In this document: positions 7,929 to 17,046 of the stretch, piece by piece | Layout: the number at the start of each line of letters is the position of its first letter | Position numbering within the stretch: position 1 is the stretch's first letter | Source of the DNA: Bin16 sp965206315 | Lineage (GTDB): Bacteria; Chloroflexota; Dehalococcoidia; Lucifugimonadales; Australimonadaceae | Assembly (NCBI GenBank): GCA_965206315.1 | Contig: OZ242210.1 | Coordinates: forward strand, 62,001-126,000 | Length of the DNA stretch: 64,000 nt | Reading direction: 5' to 3' | The notes under the pieces: model-generated | What the model saw: the letters and a program-made list of their open reading frames with translations, nothing else | Told to the model about the DNA's origin: nothing | Databases searched by the model: none | Position numbers and translations under genes: made by a program

Positions 7929-9986
7929 ATGATGCCGCGGAGACAAGGGCTGATGACTCTTTCCACAGAGGGCGTAGCGACCCAGGCACTGAGTTTGCCG
8001 GAAGAGCTCATCCTGATGCTCCTCAACGAGGAGAGCGGCTACTTCCACCAGGTGCCTGGCTGGGACCTGAACTGCACCGTCGCCGGGGCCGTACTCGCGG
8101 AACTCTCTCTCATGGGGCGCATCGACACGGACGTCGAGAGCCTGTTCATCGTCGACCAGACAGAAACGGGCGATCCTGCCCTGGACCCCATCCTGAAGGA
8201 GATCGCAGGCGAACCGGCGCAACACAACACTCAATACTGGATCGAACGGCTCGCTCCCCGTGCGGAATCAATCATCGATCTGACTCTGGACCGCCTGGTC
8301 GACCTGAATATCCTGGAGCATCACGACGGCGAATTCTGGACGCTGTCCCGTACCGTCCGTCAGGCGGAACTGTCCGGCAGTACACCGGACAGCGATGCGC
8401 TCCAGTTCGTCAGAACGCGCATCAGCAAGGCGATCTTCAACAACGAGATCCCTGACCCGAGAGACGTCATCATCATCGCCCTGATCGATACGTGCGACGT
8501 CTTCCGCTTCATGTTCCAACTCGACGACGAGGCGGAACAGCGCATCCAGGCTATCTGCAGGATGGACCTGATCGGCCGGTCCATAGCCGACGCGGTCTCC
8601 CAGAATATCGCCGGTCCGCTGCTTCGACGTTCCGCCTTCACGAAGAAGATCCCCACCGTCTCGCTACGCAAAATGCTGTTCAGCCCGCACCTTCGCAGCG
8701 GCAACATCGCCGCGCTCTTTGCAGACCTCGCCAAGGAGTACGGCCCGGTCTTCGAGATACATCCGCCGTTCAAGAAGCCGATGCTCTTCCTCGCCGGGCC
8801 CGACACGAACCACTGGGTGCACCGGCACGGGCGCATGTACCTGAGAGCCAAGGACTACTTCTCCGACTTCGAGAAGGTCTACGGCGCGAACGGCGTGATG
8901 CCTTCCATGGACGGGGCCGATCATTTCCGGCTCCGGAAGGCGATGTCGCCGGCGTACTCCCGCGGGAGGCTGGAAGGACAACTGAACATCCTCTACCGCC
9001 ATGCCCGAAAGCACATGTCTGGCTGGACGGTTGGAGACTCGTACCCCGCGACGAGCATGAGCCGACAGATGATCAACGCGCAACTCTCACCGCTCTTCGT
9101 CAGCGTCGATTCCCAGGACATCTTCGACGACCTGGCGAAGTACAAAGAGCGAGCGCTCCTCACCCACATCATGAAGGCTCTGCCCAAGTTCATGCTCCGC
9201 ACTCCGGGAATGAAACGACGGGCAAGAGCAGTAGACACCCTGCTGGAACGGGTCCAGAGCGTCCATACGCCCGCGCAGCGGGCCGGCTCTCCGCGGGACC
9301 TCGCGGACGACTGGCTCAGCCTGCATGCAAGCGATCCGCAGTTCGTGCCGGAGACGACCCTGCGCTTCCAGCTCTCAGCAGCGCTGATCGCCAGCGTGTA
9401 CCTCGGCGACGCGTTCAGTTTCGCGCTCTACGCGATGGCGGCGCAGCCCGAGCTCTACCGCGAGATCCAGCGCGAAGCCGACGCCCTCTTCGACAATGGC
9501 GACCCTGAGGGCGAGGACTTCACCATGCAGTCACTGGACGTCACACACCGCTTCCTCATGGAGACCGTGCGAATCTACCCCATCGTTCCGATGTCCATCC
9601 GGAACGTGATGAACACGTGCGTGGTGGAGGACTACGAACTGCCGGTGGGGTCACAGGTCTTCATCGCAACCACGGCGACGCATTACATGGAAGACCTCTT
9701 CCCCGACCCCTTCACCTTCGACGTGGACCGGTACCGGCCTCCGCGCAACGAGCACCTCAGTCCCGGGTACGCACCCTACGGGCTGGGCACGCACACCTGT
9801 CTTGGCACCCGGTGGATGGAGTTGCAACTGGCCATCAACGTGCTGATGGTCGCGCACTACTTCAATATCGAAGTGTCCCCCTCGAACTACAAGCTCAAGT
9901 TCAACCCGGTCCCGTCGATGAAGCCGAGCAAGAAGCTGAAGTTCCGCATCGCCGAGCGGCGGCGCGAGATACCCCTGGTCGCCTGA
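7929..9986 (+). CDS. GPP34 (GOLPH3/Vps74-like) domain fused to cytochrome P450
   Basis: The 685-residue protein has two parts. Residues about 20-225 match the GPP34/GOLPH3 fold: LSLPEELILMLLNEESG, then AGAVLAELSLMGRI, then VVD-like FIVDQTETGDPALD, and a DRLVDLNILE helix. Eukaryotic members bind phosphoinositide membranes at the Golgi; bacterial members are poorly understood. Residues about 240-680 are a cytochrome P450 with ExxR at E545/R548 and the heme loop GLGTHTCLG with ligand C624. The I-helix acid-alcohol pair is not visible; V490-Y491 occupy that place. The GPP34 domain may tether the P450 to a lipid surface (inference). An in-frame ATG at 7953 is an equally good start. It converges on the sterol-methyltransferase-like gene, ending 27 bases from it. 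No ferredoxin is adjacent. Confidence 0.9.
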   Translation: MMPRRQGLMTLSTEGVATQALSLPEELILMLLNEESGYFHQVPGWDLNCTVAGAVLAELSLMGRIDTDVESLFIVDQTETGDPALDPILKEIAGEPAQHNTQYWIERLAPRAESIIDLTLDRLVDLNILEHHDGEFWTLSRTVRQAELSGSTPDSDALQFVRTRISKAIFNNEIPDPRDVIIIALIDTCDVFRFMFQLDDEAEQRIQAICRMDLIGRSIADAVSQNIAGPLLRRSAFTKKIPTVSLRKMLFSPHLRSGNIAALFADLAKEYGPVFEIHPPFKKPMLFLAGPDTNHWVHRHGRMYLRAKDYFSDFEKVYGANGVMPSMDGADHFRLRKAMSPAYSRGRLEGQLNILYRHARKHMSGWTVGDSYPATSMSRQMINAQLSPLFVSVDSQDIFDDLAKYKERALLTHIMKALPKFMLRTPGMKRRARAVDTLLERVQSVHTPAQRAGSPRDLADDWLSLHASDPQFVPETTLRFQLSAALIASVYLGDAFSFALYAMAAQPELYREIQREADALFDNGDPEGEDFTMQSLDVTHRFLMETVRIYPIVPMSIRNVMNTCVVEDYELPVGSQVFIATTATHYMEDLFPDPFTFDVDRYRPPRNEHLSPGYAPYGLGTHTCLGTRWMELQLAINVLMVAHYFNIEVSPSNYKLKFNPVPSMKPSKKLKFRIAERRREIPLVA

Positions 9987-10013
9987 CGGCGCTTGGGAGG
10001 CCGGGAGGGAGAC

Positions 10014-11051
10014 CTACAAGGGCTTGCGGGCCAGAAAGCAGTACAACGGCGTGAAGACTCCGGCCCTGCCGCCCGCGACGTAGGCCTTCGCGGTGCTGTC
10101 CATCAGTCTGACGACGTCCGCAGACCCCTTCGGGAACACGCCCAATACCTGGGCCAGCCTGGCTACCCCGATGTATGCCTTCCGGCCCATCGGGACCCTG
10201 CGCAGGAGGCTGTTCAGCGTCTTGCCCCGCGCCTCCATGGGGTGATACCACGGCGTGGCAGGACCGTCCCCCGCGACGGCCAGGTCGCTGCCCTCGATGA
10301 CCTCGAATCCCGCCGCTTCAAGGGCCCAATCCACCTCTGCCATGGTCGCGATGTCCTTGAGCGCGATACCATGCATCAGGTCCCTCTTGATGGCCCGGTG
10401 ACGACTGTCGCCGGGATCGAACCGGTCCGTCATGCACATCTCCTGGCCCCAGAAGAGGGATCCGGGTTTCAGCACGCGGTAGATCTCGGCAAACGCGCCC
10501 GCCTTGTCCGGCGCATGGCACGTCGATTCGATAGCGTATCCCCGGTCGAACGTATCGTCCGTGATAGCGTTCATGTCCATGAAGCTGCACGCGAGGTAGT
10601 CGACCATGTGATCGAGCCCCGCCTCAGCGGTCAACGCTCTCGCCTTCTCCAACTGGACCTCACTGCTGTTGACCCCGACGACACTGACACCCGCCTCCCG
10701 GACAACACGGCGCATGGGGCCGCCGATCCCGCAACCGACGTCGATCACCGTCATGCCCGCCTGCAACTCCAGTTTGTCGATCATCAGCCGCTGGTGCCGC
10801 GCCTGGGAGTCCTCGAGGCTCTCCTCGGACGACAGCGGCGCGAAGTGGAGGGACTCGCTCCAACCGAACACCATGAACTCGTTGCAGAGGTCGTAGTATT
10901 CCCTGACGGTCTCGGCGTGGTCGTAGCCCGCCGGGCCGACATCCTCCGCCTGTGCCCTGTCCATCCATCCGTCGAAGTGTTCTACGCGGCGGCGGACATC
11001 CGACCCACGGTACGCGGCCTTCAGCCCGCCGGATAGCTTGCGAAGTTGCAT
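10014..11051 (-). CDS. Sterol C24-methyltransferase-like SAM-dependent methyltransferase
   Basis: This 345-residue protein follows plant and fungal sterol C24-methyltransferase (ERG6/SMT) along its length. It has YYDL at 52-55, the aromatic GWSESLHFAP stretch at 63-72, SAM motif I IDVGCGIGGP at 103-112, the SMT hallmark YAIESTCHAPD at 172-182, TPWYHPME near 266-273, and a C-terminal VAGGRAGVFTPLYCFLARKP block that mirrors the Sterol_MT_C domain. SMTs methylate the side-chain alkene of sterols; related enzymes act on other isoprenoids, so the substrate is not proven. A TAGGAGG ribosome site lies just before the ATG. It begins 7 bases after the RND transporter, in the same leftward operon, and converges with the GPP34-P450 gene. 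Confidence 0.88.
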   Translation of the reverse strand: MQLRKLSGGLKAAYRGSDVRRRVEHFDGWMDRAQAEDVGPAGYDHAETVREYYDLCNEFMVFGWSESLHFAPLSSEESLEDSQARHQRLMIDKLELQAGMTVIDVGCGIGGPMRRVVREAGVSVVGVNSSEVQLEKARALTAEAGLDHMVDYLACSFMDMNAITDDTFDRGYAIESTCHAPDKAGAFAEIYRVLKPGSLFWGQEMCMTDRFDPGDSRHRAIKRDLMHGIALKDIATMAEVDWALEAAGFEVIEGSDLAVAGDGPATPWYHPMEARGKTLNSLLRRVPMGRKAYIGVARLAQVLGVFPKGSADVVRLMDSTAKAYVAGGRAGVFTPLYCFLARKPL

Positions 11052-11058
11052 GAGCCTC

Positions 11059-13542
11059 CTAGGACGAGCCCCTTCCCTGTTCGTGACTCTGGTGTATGCC
11101 CTCTATCGCCACGTCGAGCTCGGCCCACTGGCGCTCCACCATGGAGCGCAGCCGCATGTTCTGGTACGCGCCCCAGACCACCATCGCCGGCAGCACCAGC
11201 AGCACAGAGACGATAAGGGAGTAGACGATAGTGATGGTCGCCGTGATGCCGAACTGCTGAGAAGCAAGCAGCGGCGAGGCTATCAGCACTCCGAACCCCA
11301 AGGCGGTCGTCATCGCGGAGCCCAACAGCGCCGAACCCGTGGTCGCGAGCGTCCGGACTGCTGCACTCTCCGGGTTGCGCGAGCGGGTGAACTCCTCACG
11401 GTAGCGATGGATCACGTGGATGGTGTAGTCCACACCTATCCCGATCGAGAGCGCCGTGATGATCGACGTGACGAGTGAGTACGGGATGCCCAGCAACGCC
11501 ATGGTGCCCAGCACCGAGATGAGGACGAGCACGATGGGGCCGACCGCGACGACCGCGAGCGCCGGCTGGCGCGCCGTCAGCCAGAAGAAGACAGCGAGGA
11601 CGGTGAGCGCCGCCGCGATAGTAGTGCTGATCGCCTCCGTCTGGCGGTCTGTGATCGCGTCCGTAACCCCGATCGAGACGACGCTCTCCGAAAGCACCGT
11701 GAGGGCGGAATCGTCTCCGGCCCAGATCGCTTCGAGGTCGCCCTGGAGCGTCTTGGTTGCTCCCGGGTCGTTCGAGTAGGTCGGGAACTGCAACAGGATG
11801 GTGTCGATGCCGTTCGGATCGTTGACGAGGCCGTGGGCGATCGCGGGTTCCCTCTCCCCGAGCTTGTCCAGGAGCTCCTGCATCAGGGCCGGATCGAGCT
11901 GCACTTCCGAGGAGGCTTCGCTGAAGAGGGCCGCAAGCTCCGGGTCGTAGTTGTCGCCGGGCTGTCCGCTGTCGGTGGTCCAGTCGTCCAAAAGCGACTC
12001 GTAGGACGCCAGGAGCGGCCCTGCCGCTGCGGGCGGGCGGCGTTGCTCGTCCTGGAAAGCGATCCTGAGGTCCTGCAGGTTCAGGAGTGTCCGGGTCTCC
12101 GTAGCCTCGGCCTTCACCAGCACGCTGGCCATTTCCGTCGAACCGCCGACGGTCGCATCCAGCGTGTTCATGTCAGCCACGATGGTCCCGTCCCTGGGAA
12201 GGATGTCGCGGATGCTGAACTCCGACTTGAGGTCTGTAGCGGCGAACCCAAGCCCAACCGTTAATGCGACGACGACGATGATGTACGGCGCCGGCTGACG
12301 CGTAACTCTTCTCCCGAGCACCTCCGCTACCCGTGGGATGCCGGGCAGCGCATTCGAAAGCGGGCGAGGCTGGCGCAACGTACCGCGTGCCTCGCGACGC
12401 CGGTCGAGGATCGTCCGGGCCGCCGGGACCAGCGTCAGCATCACGATCAGGCTCAACCCCACACCCATCCCGGCGACAACGCCGAAGTCTCCGATCACAC
12501 CTATCGGCGAGAACAGCGTCGCCAACAGGCTGACGATCGTCGTGACTGCGGCCAACGTCAGCGGGACCGTGACGTTCCGCAGACCGATCTGCACCGCCCG
12601 GACAACGGGCTCGCCCGCGAGCCGCTGCTCCCGGTAGTGAGAGATCGCCTGGATCGCATAGTCCACCGTGAGGCTGATGATGATGACGGGCACCATCGCG
12701 GTGAGCGAGCTGGGAGGGCCTATCACGTCGAGTCCATTCGGCCCAAGCCAGCCTTCGGCGCCGACCAGCCACATTATCGCGACGATAAGCCCCAGCAGCG
12801 TGAGCAACATGTCCGACAGGGCGCGGGTGAAGAGCAGGAGCAGAGCGGCGATCAGCAACAGCGCCAGCCCGATCAGCGGCCCCATCCCCTCCTCTGTAGC
12901 CTTCTTGTACGCATCCTCGATGACCGCCGACGACAGGCTGCTCACCCGCGACGCACCCTCGTTCCCTGCAGCCAGCTCGCTGATCCTCCGCTCGGCATCG
13001 TCAACGCGCTCGTCACCCGTGTCGCGCAGGCGCACGATGGCGATAGCAACGAGCGTGCCGTCGGTGTCGGTGCCAGTCATCTCAGCGAGCGCCTCTCCGA
13101 CTCCGGGGACGTTGCGTGCGGAGTCGATCTGCCCCTGCGTGACCGACTCGAAACTGTCCACCTGGAGCACGGCGCCGATAAGGGAGGAAGGCGCAACGAC
13201 CGGAGTCCCCGGCGCCAACAGCTCGCCGACGCCCGGGTCCTGGACGATCTCGTCCAACAGGCCATCCATCTGGGAAAGACCGCCCGGCGTGAGCGGTTCC
13301 CCGCGGAAGAGGAGCGTCACGACGATGACCTCGCCAGCGTCCCTGAATTGGTCATCTATCTCTCGCGTTGCTTCAGCGATGGGATGACCGGGAGGAAGGA
13401 AGGCGACGCTTGCGCCCTCCGTAGGCGGCAGACGTTGCGCCGTCCCCATGACCATTACGACGGTAACGATGAGGAGGACGAGGAGGGTGAGCCAAGGACG
13501 AACCGTGACCAGCCGGCTCAGTCTGCCGAGTACGTTGTTCAT
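11059..13542 (-). CDS. MMPL/HpnN-type RND lipid transporter
   Basis: The 827-residue protein has the duplicated RND layout: one N-terminal helix, a large extracytoplasmic domain, a block of helices, then the same again. Each half carries the proton-relay helix with Asp, SLTVDYAIQAISHYRE and GIGVDYTIHVIHRYRE. The length and architecture fit the MMPL/HpnN group, which moves hopanoids, mycolates or other lipids, rather than AcrB drug pumps. RND proteins are also structurally related to sterol-sensing Patched/NPC1 proteins. It sits directly upstream of the SMT-like gene (7-base gap) and 49 bases after the Rieske oxygenase, so it probably exports or retrieves the product of these enzymes (inference). 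Confidence 0.9.
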   Translation of the reverse strand: MNNVLGRLSRLVTVRPWLTLLVLLIVTVVMVMGTAQRLPPTEGASVAFLPPGHPIAEATREIDDQFRDAGEVIVVTLLFRGEPLTPGGLSQMDGLLDEIVQDPGVGELLAPGTPVVAPSSLIGAVLQVDSFESVTQGQIDSARNVPGVGEALAEMTGTDTDGTLVAIAIVRLRDTGDERVDDAERRISELAAGNEGASRVSSLSSAVIEDAYKKATEEGMGPLIGLALLLIAALLLLFTRALSDMLLTLLGLIVAIMWLVGAEGWLGPNGLDVIGPPSSLTAMVPVIIISLTVDYAIQAISHYREQRLAGEPVVRAVQIGLRNVTVPLTLAAVTTIVSLLATLFSPIGVIGDFGVVAGMGVGLSLIVMLTLVPAARTILDRRREARGTLRQPRPLSNALPGIPRVAEVLGRRVTRQPAPYIIVVVALTVGLGFAATDLKSEFSIRDILPRDGTIVADMNTLDATVGGSTEMASVLVKAEATETRTLLNLQDLRIAFQDEQRRPPAAAGPLLASYESLLDDWTTDSGQPGDNYDPELAALFSEASSEVQLDPALMQELLDKLGEREPAIAHGLVNDPNGIDTILLQFPTYSNDPGATKTLQGDLEAIWAGDDSALTVLSESVVSIGVTDAITDRQTEAISTTIAAALTVLAVFFWLTARQPALAVVAVGPIVLVLISVLGTMALLGIPYSLVTSIITALSIGIGVDYTIHVIHRYREEFTRSRNPESAAVRTLATTGSALLGSAMTTALGFGVLIASPLLASQQFGITATITIVYSLIVSVLLVLPAMVVWGAYQNMRLRSMVERQWAELDVAIEGIHQSHEQGRGSS

Positions 13543-13591
13543 GGTATGTACCTCAGTGCATGGTGGAGGTCGTTGAGGCCGGTTCGAGTGG

Positions 13592-14668
13592 TCATACTAC
13601 AGCCTCACCAGATGTGCCGGGGAGTGCGACCGCAGGAGCGCATGACCCAGGATAGAACTGGGCGCAGTAGGCGCGGAACGTCATGATCTCCCCGTCGGAA
13701 CGGCTGAGGCGCGGGAGAGTCCTGTACCGCTTGCGGCTCCAGATGATCACGTCCTGCCGAACGTCCCGGTCCTGCTGCGACGCGATGAACCGGTTCATAA
13801 GCGGCGCACGCAGCTTCACGGGAAGGAATCCCAGACCTCCAATCCACCGCTTCGGCCCCCGTATCTCTCGAACCTGTGAGACCAGCGACAGGTCGATGAG
13901 CGTGCCGTCGACGGGCGTCGCCAGCACCCACAAGCGCATATCCATACCGATGGACTTCTCGCGGATCTCCACGAACGAGTATCCCAACCCGAAGATGTGC
14001 GTCCTGGCGGAGACATCGAAAGTGAAGGGGATGGCCCCGGCTATCCTGTACCCGCGCCTGAAGTCGAAGTCGCTCCGAAGGTAGGCCCCGTCCATCGACA
14101 CCTCTCCGACGCGGTCCACGTTGCCGTACCCGTGGACGTAGAGCAGGTGAGCCAGGTCCACTGAGTTCTCCGTCGTATCCTGGGGATGCCCGGGGAAGCG
14201 AAGGGTGCGTACGGAGAGACCGCTCCAGCCGGTCTGGTCCGACAGGTCAGCAGGGAGACCCCACTGCGGCTCCCGTCCCTCGATACCCCACCACGCGAAG
14301 ATCAACCCGGCGATCTCCTGGGTTGCGAAGACGCGCAACCGCGCGGCCCGTGGCGGGGGAGCATAGGGAGTGGCGACGCACTGGCCGGTTGCATCGTATT
14401 CGAAGCCGTGGAAGGGGCAGACGAGCCGACCGTCACGTACGCGCCCCCCGGCAGCAGGCCCCAGATCGGAGCCAAGGTGCGGACAGTAGGCCCCGGCGAC
14501 GCAGACGCGCCCGTCCTCGTCGCACCAGACGATGACGTTCTCCCCCATCCAGGTCTTCTGGATGAGCCTGGCCTTCTGTATGGCCTTGCGGCTTGCGATG
14601 AAGTACCAACCCTCGGGAAACGGGGAAGGCGACGGGGCGTTGTCAGGCTCTGCACGCGGAGTTGTCAT
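13592..14668 (-). CDS. Rieske oxygenase with Neverland/DAF-36-type iron-site motif
   Basis: The 358-residue protein has Rieske ligands C62-x-H64 (CPHLGS) and C84-x2-H87 (CPFHGF). Its catalytic iron site E167-x3-D171-x2-H174-x4-H179 has the spacing described for cholesterol 7-desaturases (Neverland/DAF-36) and seen in many Rieske oxygenases. A C-terminal catalytic domain follows. With the SMT-like and P450 genes nearby, a sterol-like ring oxidation or demethylation is a reasonable guess but is not shown. The ATG at 14668 is preceded by GGGAG and lies just before the conserved FPEGWYFIASRKA start; the frame is open for another 24 codons upstream without conserved sequence. It is followed by the RND gene. 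Confidence 0.9.
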   Translation of the reverse strand: MTTPRAEPDNAPSPSPFPEGWYFIASRKAIQKARLIQKTWMGENVIVWCDEDGRVCVAGAYCPHLGSDLGPAAGGRVRDGRLVCPFHGFEYDATGQCVATPYAPPPRAARLRVFATQEIAGLIFAWWGIEGREPQWGLPADLSDQTGWSGLSVRTLRFPGHPQDTTENSVDLAHLLYVHGYGNVDRVGEVSMDGAYLRSDFDFRRGYRIAGAIPFTFDVSARTHIFGLGYSFVEIREKSIGMDMRLWVLATPVDGTLIDLSLVSQVREIRGPKRWIGGLGFLPVKLRAPLMNRFIASQQDRDVRQDVIIWSRKRYRTLPRLSRSDGEIMTFRAYCAQFYPGSCAPAVALPGTSGEAVV

Positions 14669-14741
14669 CGAACGGGACTCCCTGCCCTCTAGGATACGAG
14701 ATTCGTTCGCCAATCCCATCCCTGTGCGCGCACCTGGCACG

Positions 14742-16238
14742 TCATGTTTCAGGCAGGGAGGTTGGCCAGCGGCTGCCCTCAGGCGATGCTTCCTCTTCGA
14801 CGTCTTCCACTCTCATCAGCAAGGCCGGCAGGATGGCGAACAGGGCGAGGAACCCTGAGATCATGAAGAGGTTCTGGAACACGGTCACTCCCGCTTCGAT
14901 CAAGGGGGCCTCGGTCTCTTCGAACGTCGATCCGATAGTCACGTCAGCGGTCAGACTGTAGAAGCGCTCGATGCCCCAGGCGGACAAGGTCGCCAGCCCC
15001 AACGCCATCCCCACCATGCGCGATGCGGTGATCAACGATGCCGCCGCTCCCCAATAGTGACTGGGTGCTGCGCTCAGAGCGCTGACGCCTATGGGAGGAA
15101 TGACCAGCCCGAACCCCAGACCCGCCATCACCAGTGGTGTGGTCAGCCTGACCTCCTCCACCTCCGTCTCCCAACCACTCATGAACAGCAGGCCCGTTCC
15201 TATGAACGCAAGTCCGGTGATACACACCGTCCTCACTCCCGTCCAGCGCAGGATATAGCCTCCGACCACGGCTCCAACCGGAATGGCGGCCGTAAGACGG
15301 ACCAGGTGAAGGGCGCTCTCCCACGCCCTCTTCTCCATGACGGTGCCGGCCATGAGGGGCACGGCTACCAGTGAGATGATCAGCGCAACTCCCACGAGGA
15401 ACTGCGTGATGTTGGAGGACAGGAACGCCCTGGAGGTGTACAGGAACGATGCAAGCAGAGGCTGGACGGTGCGTCGCTCGAACAGGACCAACAGGAGGAC
15501 CAGCCCGACCCCAAGGGCTATCAGGACATACGGGAAGAGGGACTCCCCGGAGAAGATGGCCCTCTGGGACAGGCCGATGCTGAGGACGGTGAGGGCTGCT
15601 CCGAGCACGAGCGCCCCGAAGTAGTCCATCCTGGCCGCAGGGTTGGAACGGTTCGGCAGGATGGCCAGAAGCGCTATGAGGAAGAGGCTCTGGGGGATGT
15701 CCAGCCAGAATATCCAACGCCAGCCCAGCAACTCAATGATGGCTCCTCCGTAGAGAGGGCCCAGCACGGACCCGGCTTCAGCCGAGGCGGCCACGAGTCC
15801 TATCGCCAATCCTCTTTTCTCCGGCGAAACGGCGGCCACAGCCATGGCGAGGCCTATGGGGACCGTGGCGCCGCCTCCGAAGGCCTGGACCACCCTGGCG
15901 GATACGACCCACTCGAAGTTCGGCGCAAGTGCCACGAACCCCGACCCGATGGAGAAGACGATCAGTGCCGCGTGGAACATCCGGACGCGGCCGTAGACGT
16001 CGGACAGACGCCCCGCCAGCGGCATCGCCACGGTGTAGCTGATCAGGTACCCGGTTACGATCCAGGAAGCCCTGTCCAGATCGGTAAGCGGGATCTCCAG
16101 GTCCACCATTACGGCAGGCAGGGCGGCGACCACCACTGTCTGATCCAGGGCAGTCGAGAATACCCCCAGACAGATGATGCCCAGCACAACCGATTGGGAA
16201 GATCTCAGAGATTGGAGGCCAGACCTGGCAGTGTTCAC
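14742..16238 (-). CDS. DHA2-type MFS exporter (P55/Rv1410-like position)
   Basis: The 498-residue protein is a DHA2 major-facilitator transporter with about 14 predicted helices. It has ALDQTVVVAALPAVM in helix 1, the loop motif GRLSDVYGRVRMF, and WRWIFWLDIP in helix 6. Its GTG start (16238) overlaps the stop of the upstream lipoprotein in a GTGA arrangement, which indicates translational coupling. The same pairing of a 14-helix DHA2 pump with an LprG-type lipoprotein is the mycobacterial Rv1410-LprG lipid export system. Family membership is clear; lipid transport is inferred from the partner. A Rieske gene follows about 70 bases later. Confidence 0.9.
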   Translation of the reverse strand: MNTARSGLQSLRSSQSVVLGIICLGVFSTALDQTVVVAALPAVMVDLEIPLTDLDRASWIVTGYLISYTVAMPLAGRLSDVYGRVRMFHAALIVFSIGSGFVALAPNFEWVVSARVVQAFGGGATVPIGLAMAVAAVSPEKRGLAIGLVAASAEAGSVLGPLYGGAIIELLGWRWIFWLDIPQSLFLIALLAILPNRSNPAARMDYFGALVLGAALTVLSIGLSQRAIFSGESLFPYVLIALGVGLVLLLVLFERRTVQPLLASFLYTSRAFLSSNITQFLVGVALIISLVAVPLMAGTVMEKRAWESALHLVRLTAAIPVGAVVGGYILRWTGVRTVCITGLAFIGTGLLFMSGWETEVEEVRLTTPLVMAGLGFGLVIPPIGVSALSAAPSHYWGAAASLITASRMVGMALGLATLSAWGIERFYSLTADVTIGSTFEETEAPLIEAGVTVFQNLFMISGFLALFAILPALLMRVEDVEEEASPEGSRWPTSLPET

Positions 16239-16987
16239 GACCCTGAGGCCGTCTGGGGAAGTTGGATGTCGACGGGGGAGTTGATGTCCGTGATGACTAC
16301 CAGCCGCGTCGTTTCCGGCGCGTCGTCGTCGTAGAGTCTGCCGTCTATCCTGAGTTGACGCAGGGCATACGAGGCCTCGTCGATCCAAACGGACAACGTG
16401 ATCGCATGGCCGGAGTCCACATCCGTGATGAGGTCCGACATATCGTCAGAGACGACATCCCCGTCTATACGGACAGCCTGACCTCCTCCTACGGACTCCC
16501 GGCCTGTGATCTCAGCGTTCTCGATACTGGGCAGTATCTCGCTCAAAGTAACGCCTATCCCCCCGAAGTTGAAGGGCACCTGGTCCAGCGGCAGGGGAAG
16601 CCATGGGGCGTCCGCAGAGAACTGCATGTACGCCTGGTCGCCGACCGCCATCATTCCGACCTCCACGAACCCAAGACCGGGATTCACCAACTCCACCAGC
16701 ATCCTGAAGCTGTCGGGCGTTTTGACTTCTCCTTCCACGCTCTTCAGAGTCATCTCGAAGAACTTCGCGCCTGATTCCATCTCGTCAACCATCTGGAATC
16801 TCGCCGTCGACATTGCAGCCAGCTCTTCCGCCGCACCGGAAAGCACCTCATCCACCGACAACTCCGGGGTTGGCGTGGGTTCCGACTCACACGCGGCTGC
16901 CAGGAAGAGGGACCCCAACGCGAGCACGGCGACCGACAATCTGCGACCCACTGCCGTTCGGATGGATGGAGCGAGTGCCATCATCAT
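16235..16987 (-). CDS. LppX/LprG-family lipid-binding lipoprotein
   Basis: The 250-residue protein has a signal peptide ending in a lipobox (FLAAAC, Cys near residue 33) and a TPTP linker. The body resembles the LppX_LprAFG family: a STARFQMVDEMESG start, a SVEGEV strand, a DAPWLPLP segment, and the late VWIDEASYALRQLRIDG strand typical of LolA/LprG-like half-barrels. Such proteins carry acylated lipids in a hydrophobic pocket at the membrane surface. The stop overlaps the GTG of the DHA2 transporter. Three consecutive ATG codons (16987, 16984, 16981) and an upstream TTG (16996) are possible starts; I chose the first ATG. No strong ribosome site is visible. Confidence 0.82.
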   Translation of the reverse strand: MMMALAPSIRTAVGRRLSVAVLALGSLFLAAACESEPTPTPELSVDEVLSGAAEELAAMSTARFQMVDEMESGAKFFEMTLKSVEGEVKTPDSFRMLVELVNPGLGFVEVGMMAVGDQAYMQFSADAPWLPLPLDQVPFNFGGIGVTLSEILPSIENAEITGRESVGGGQAVRIDGDVVSDDMSDLITDVDSGHAITLSVWIDEASYALRQLRIDGRLYDDDAPETTRLVVITDINSPVDIQLPQTASGS

Positions 16988-17046
16988 GTGAGGCAAGGTA
17001 CCACCCGCAAAAGACGCCGGGCAAGCACCCTCAGGAGCATTCAGCG

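Noticed and set aside
10014..11051. Cyclopropane fatty acid synthase
   Set aside because: The SAM fold is shared, but the YAIESTCHAPD block and the C-terminal VAGG...FTP...ARKP region match sterol methyltransferases.
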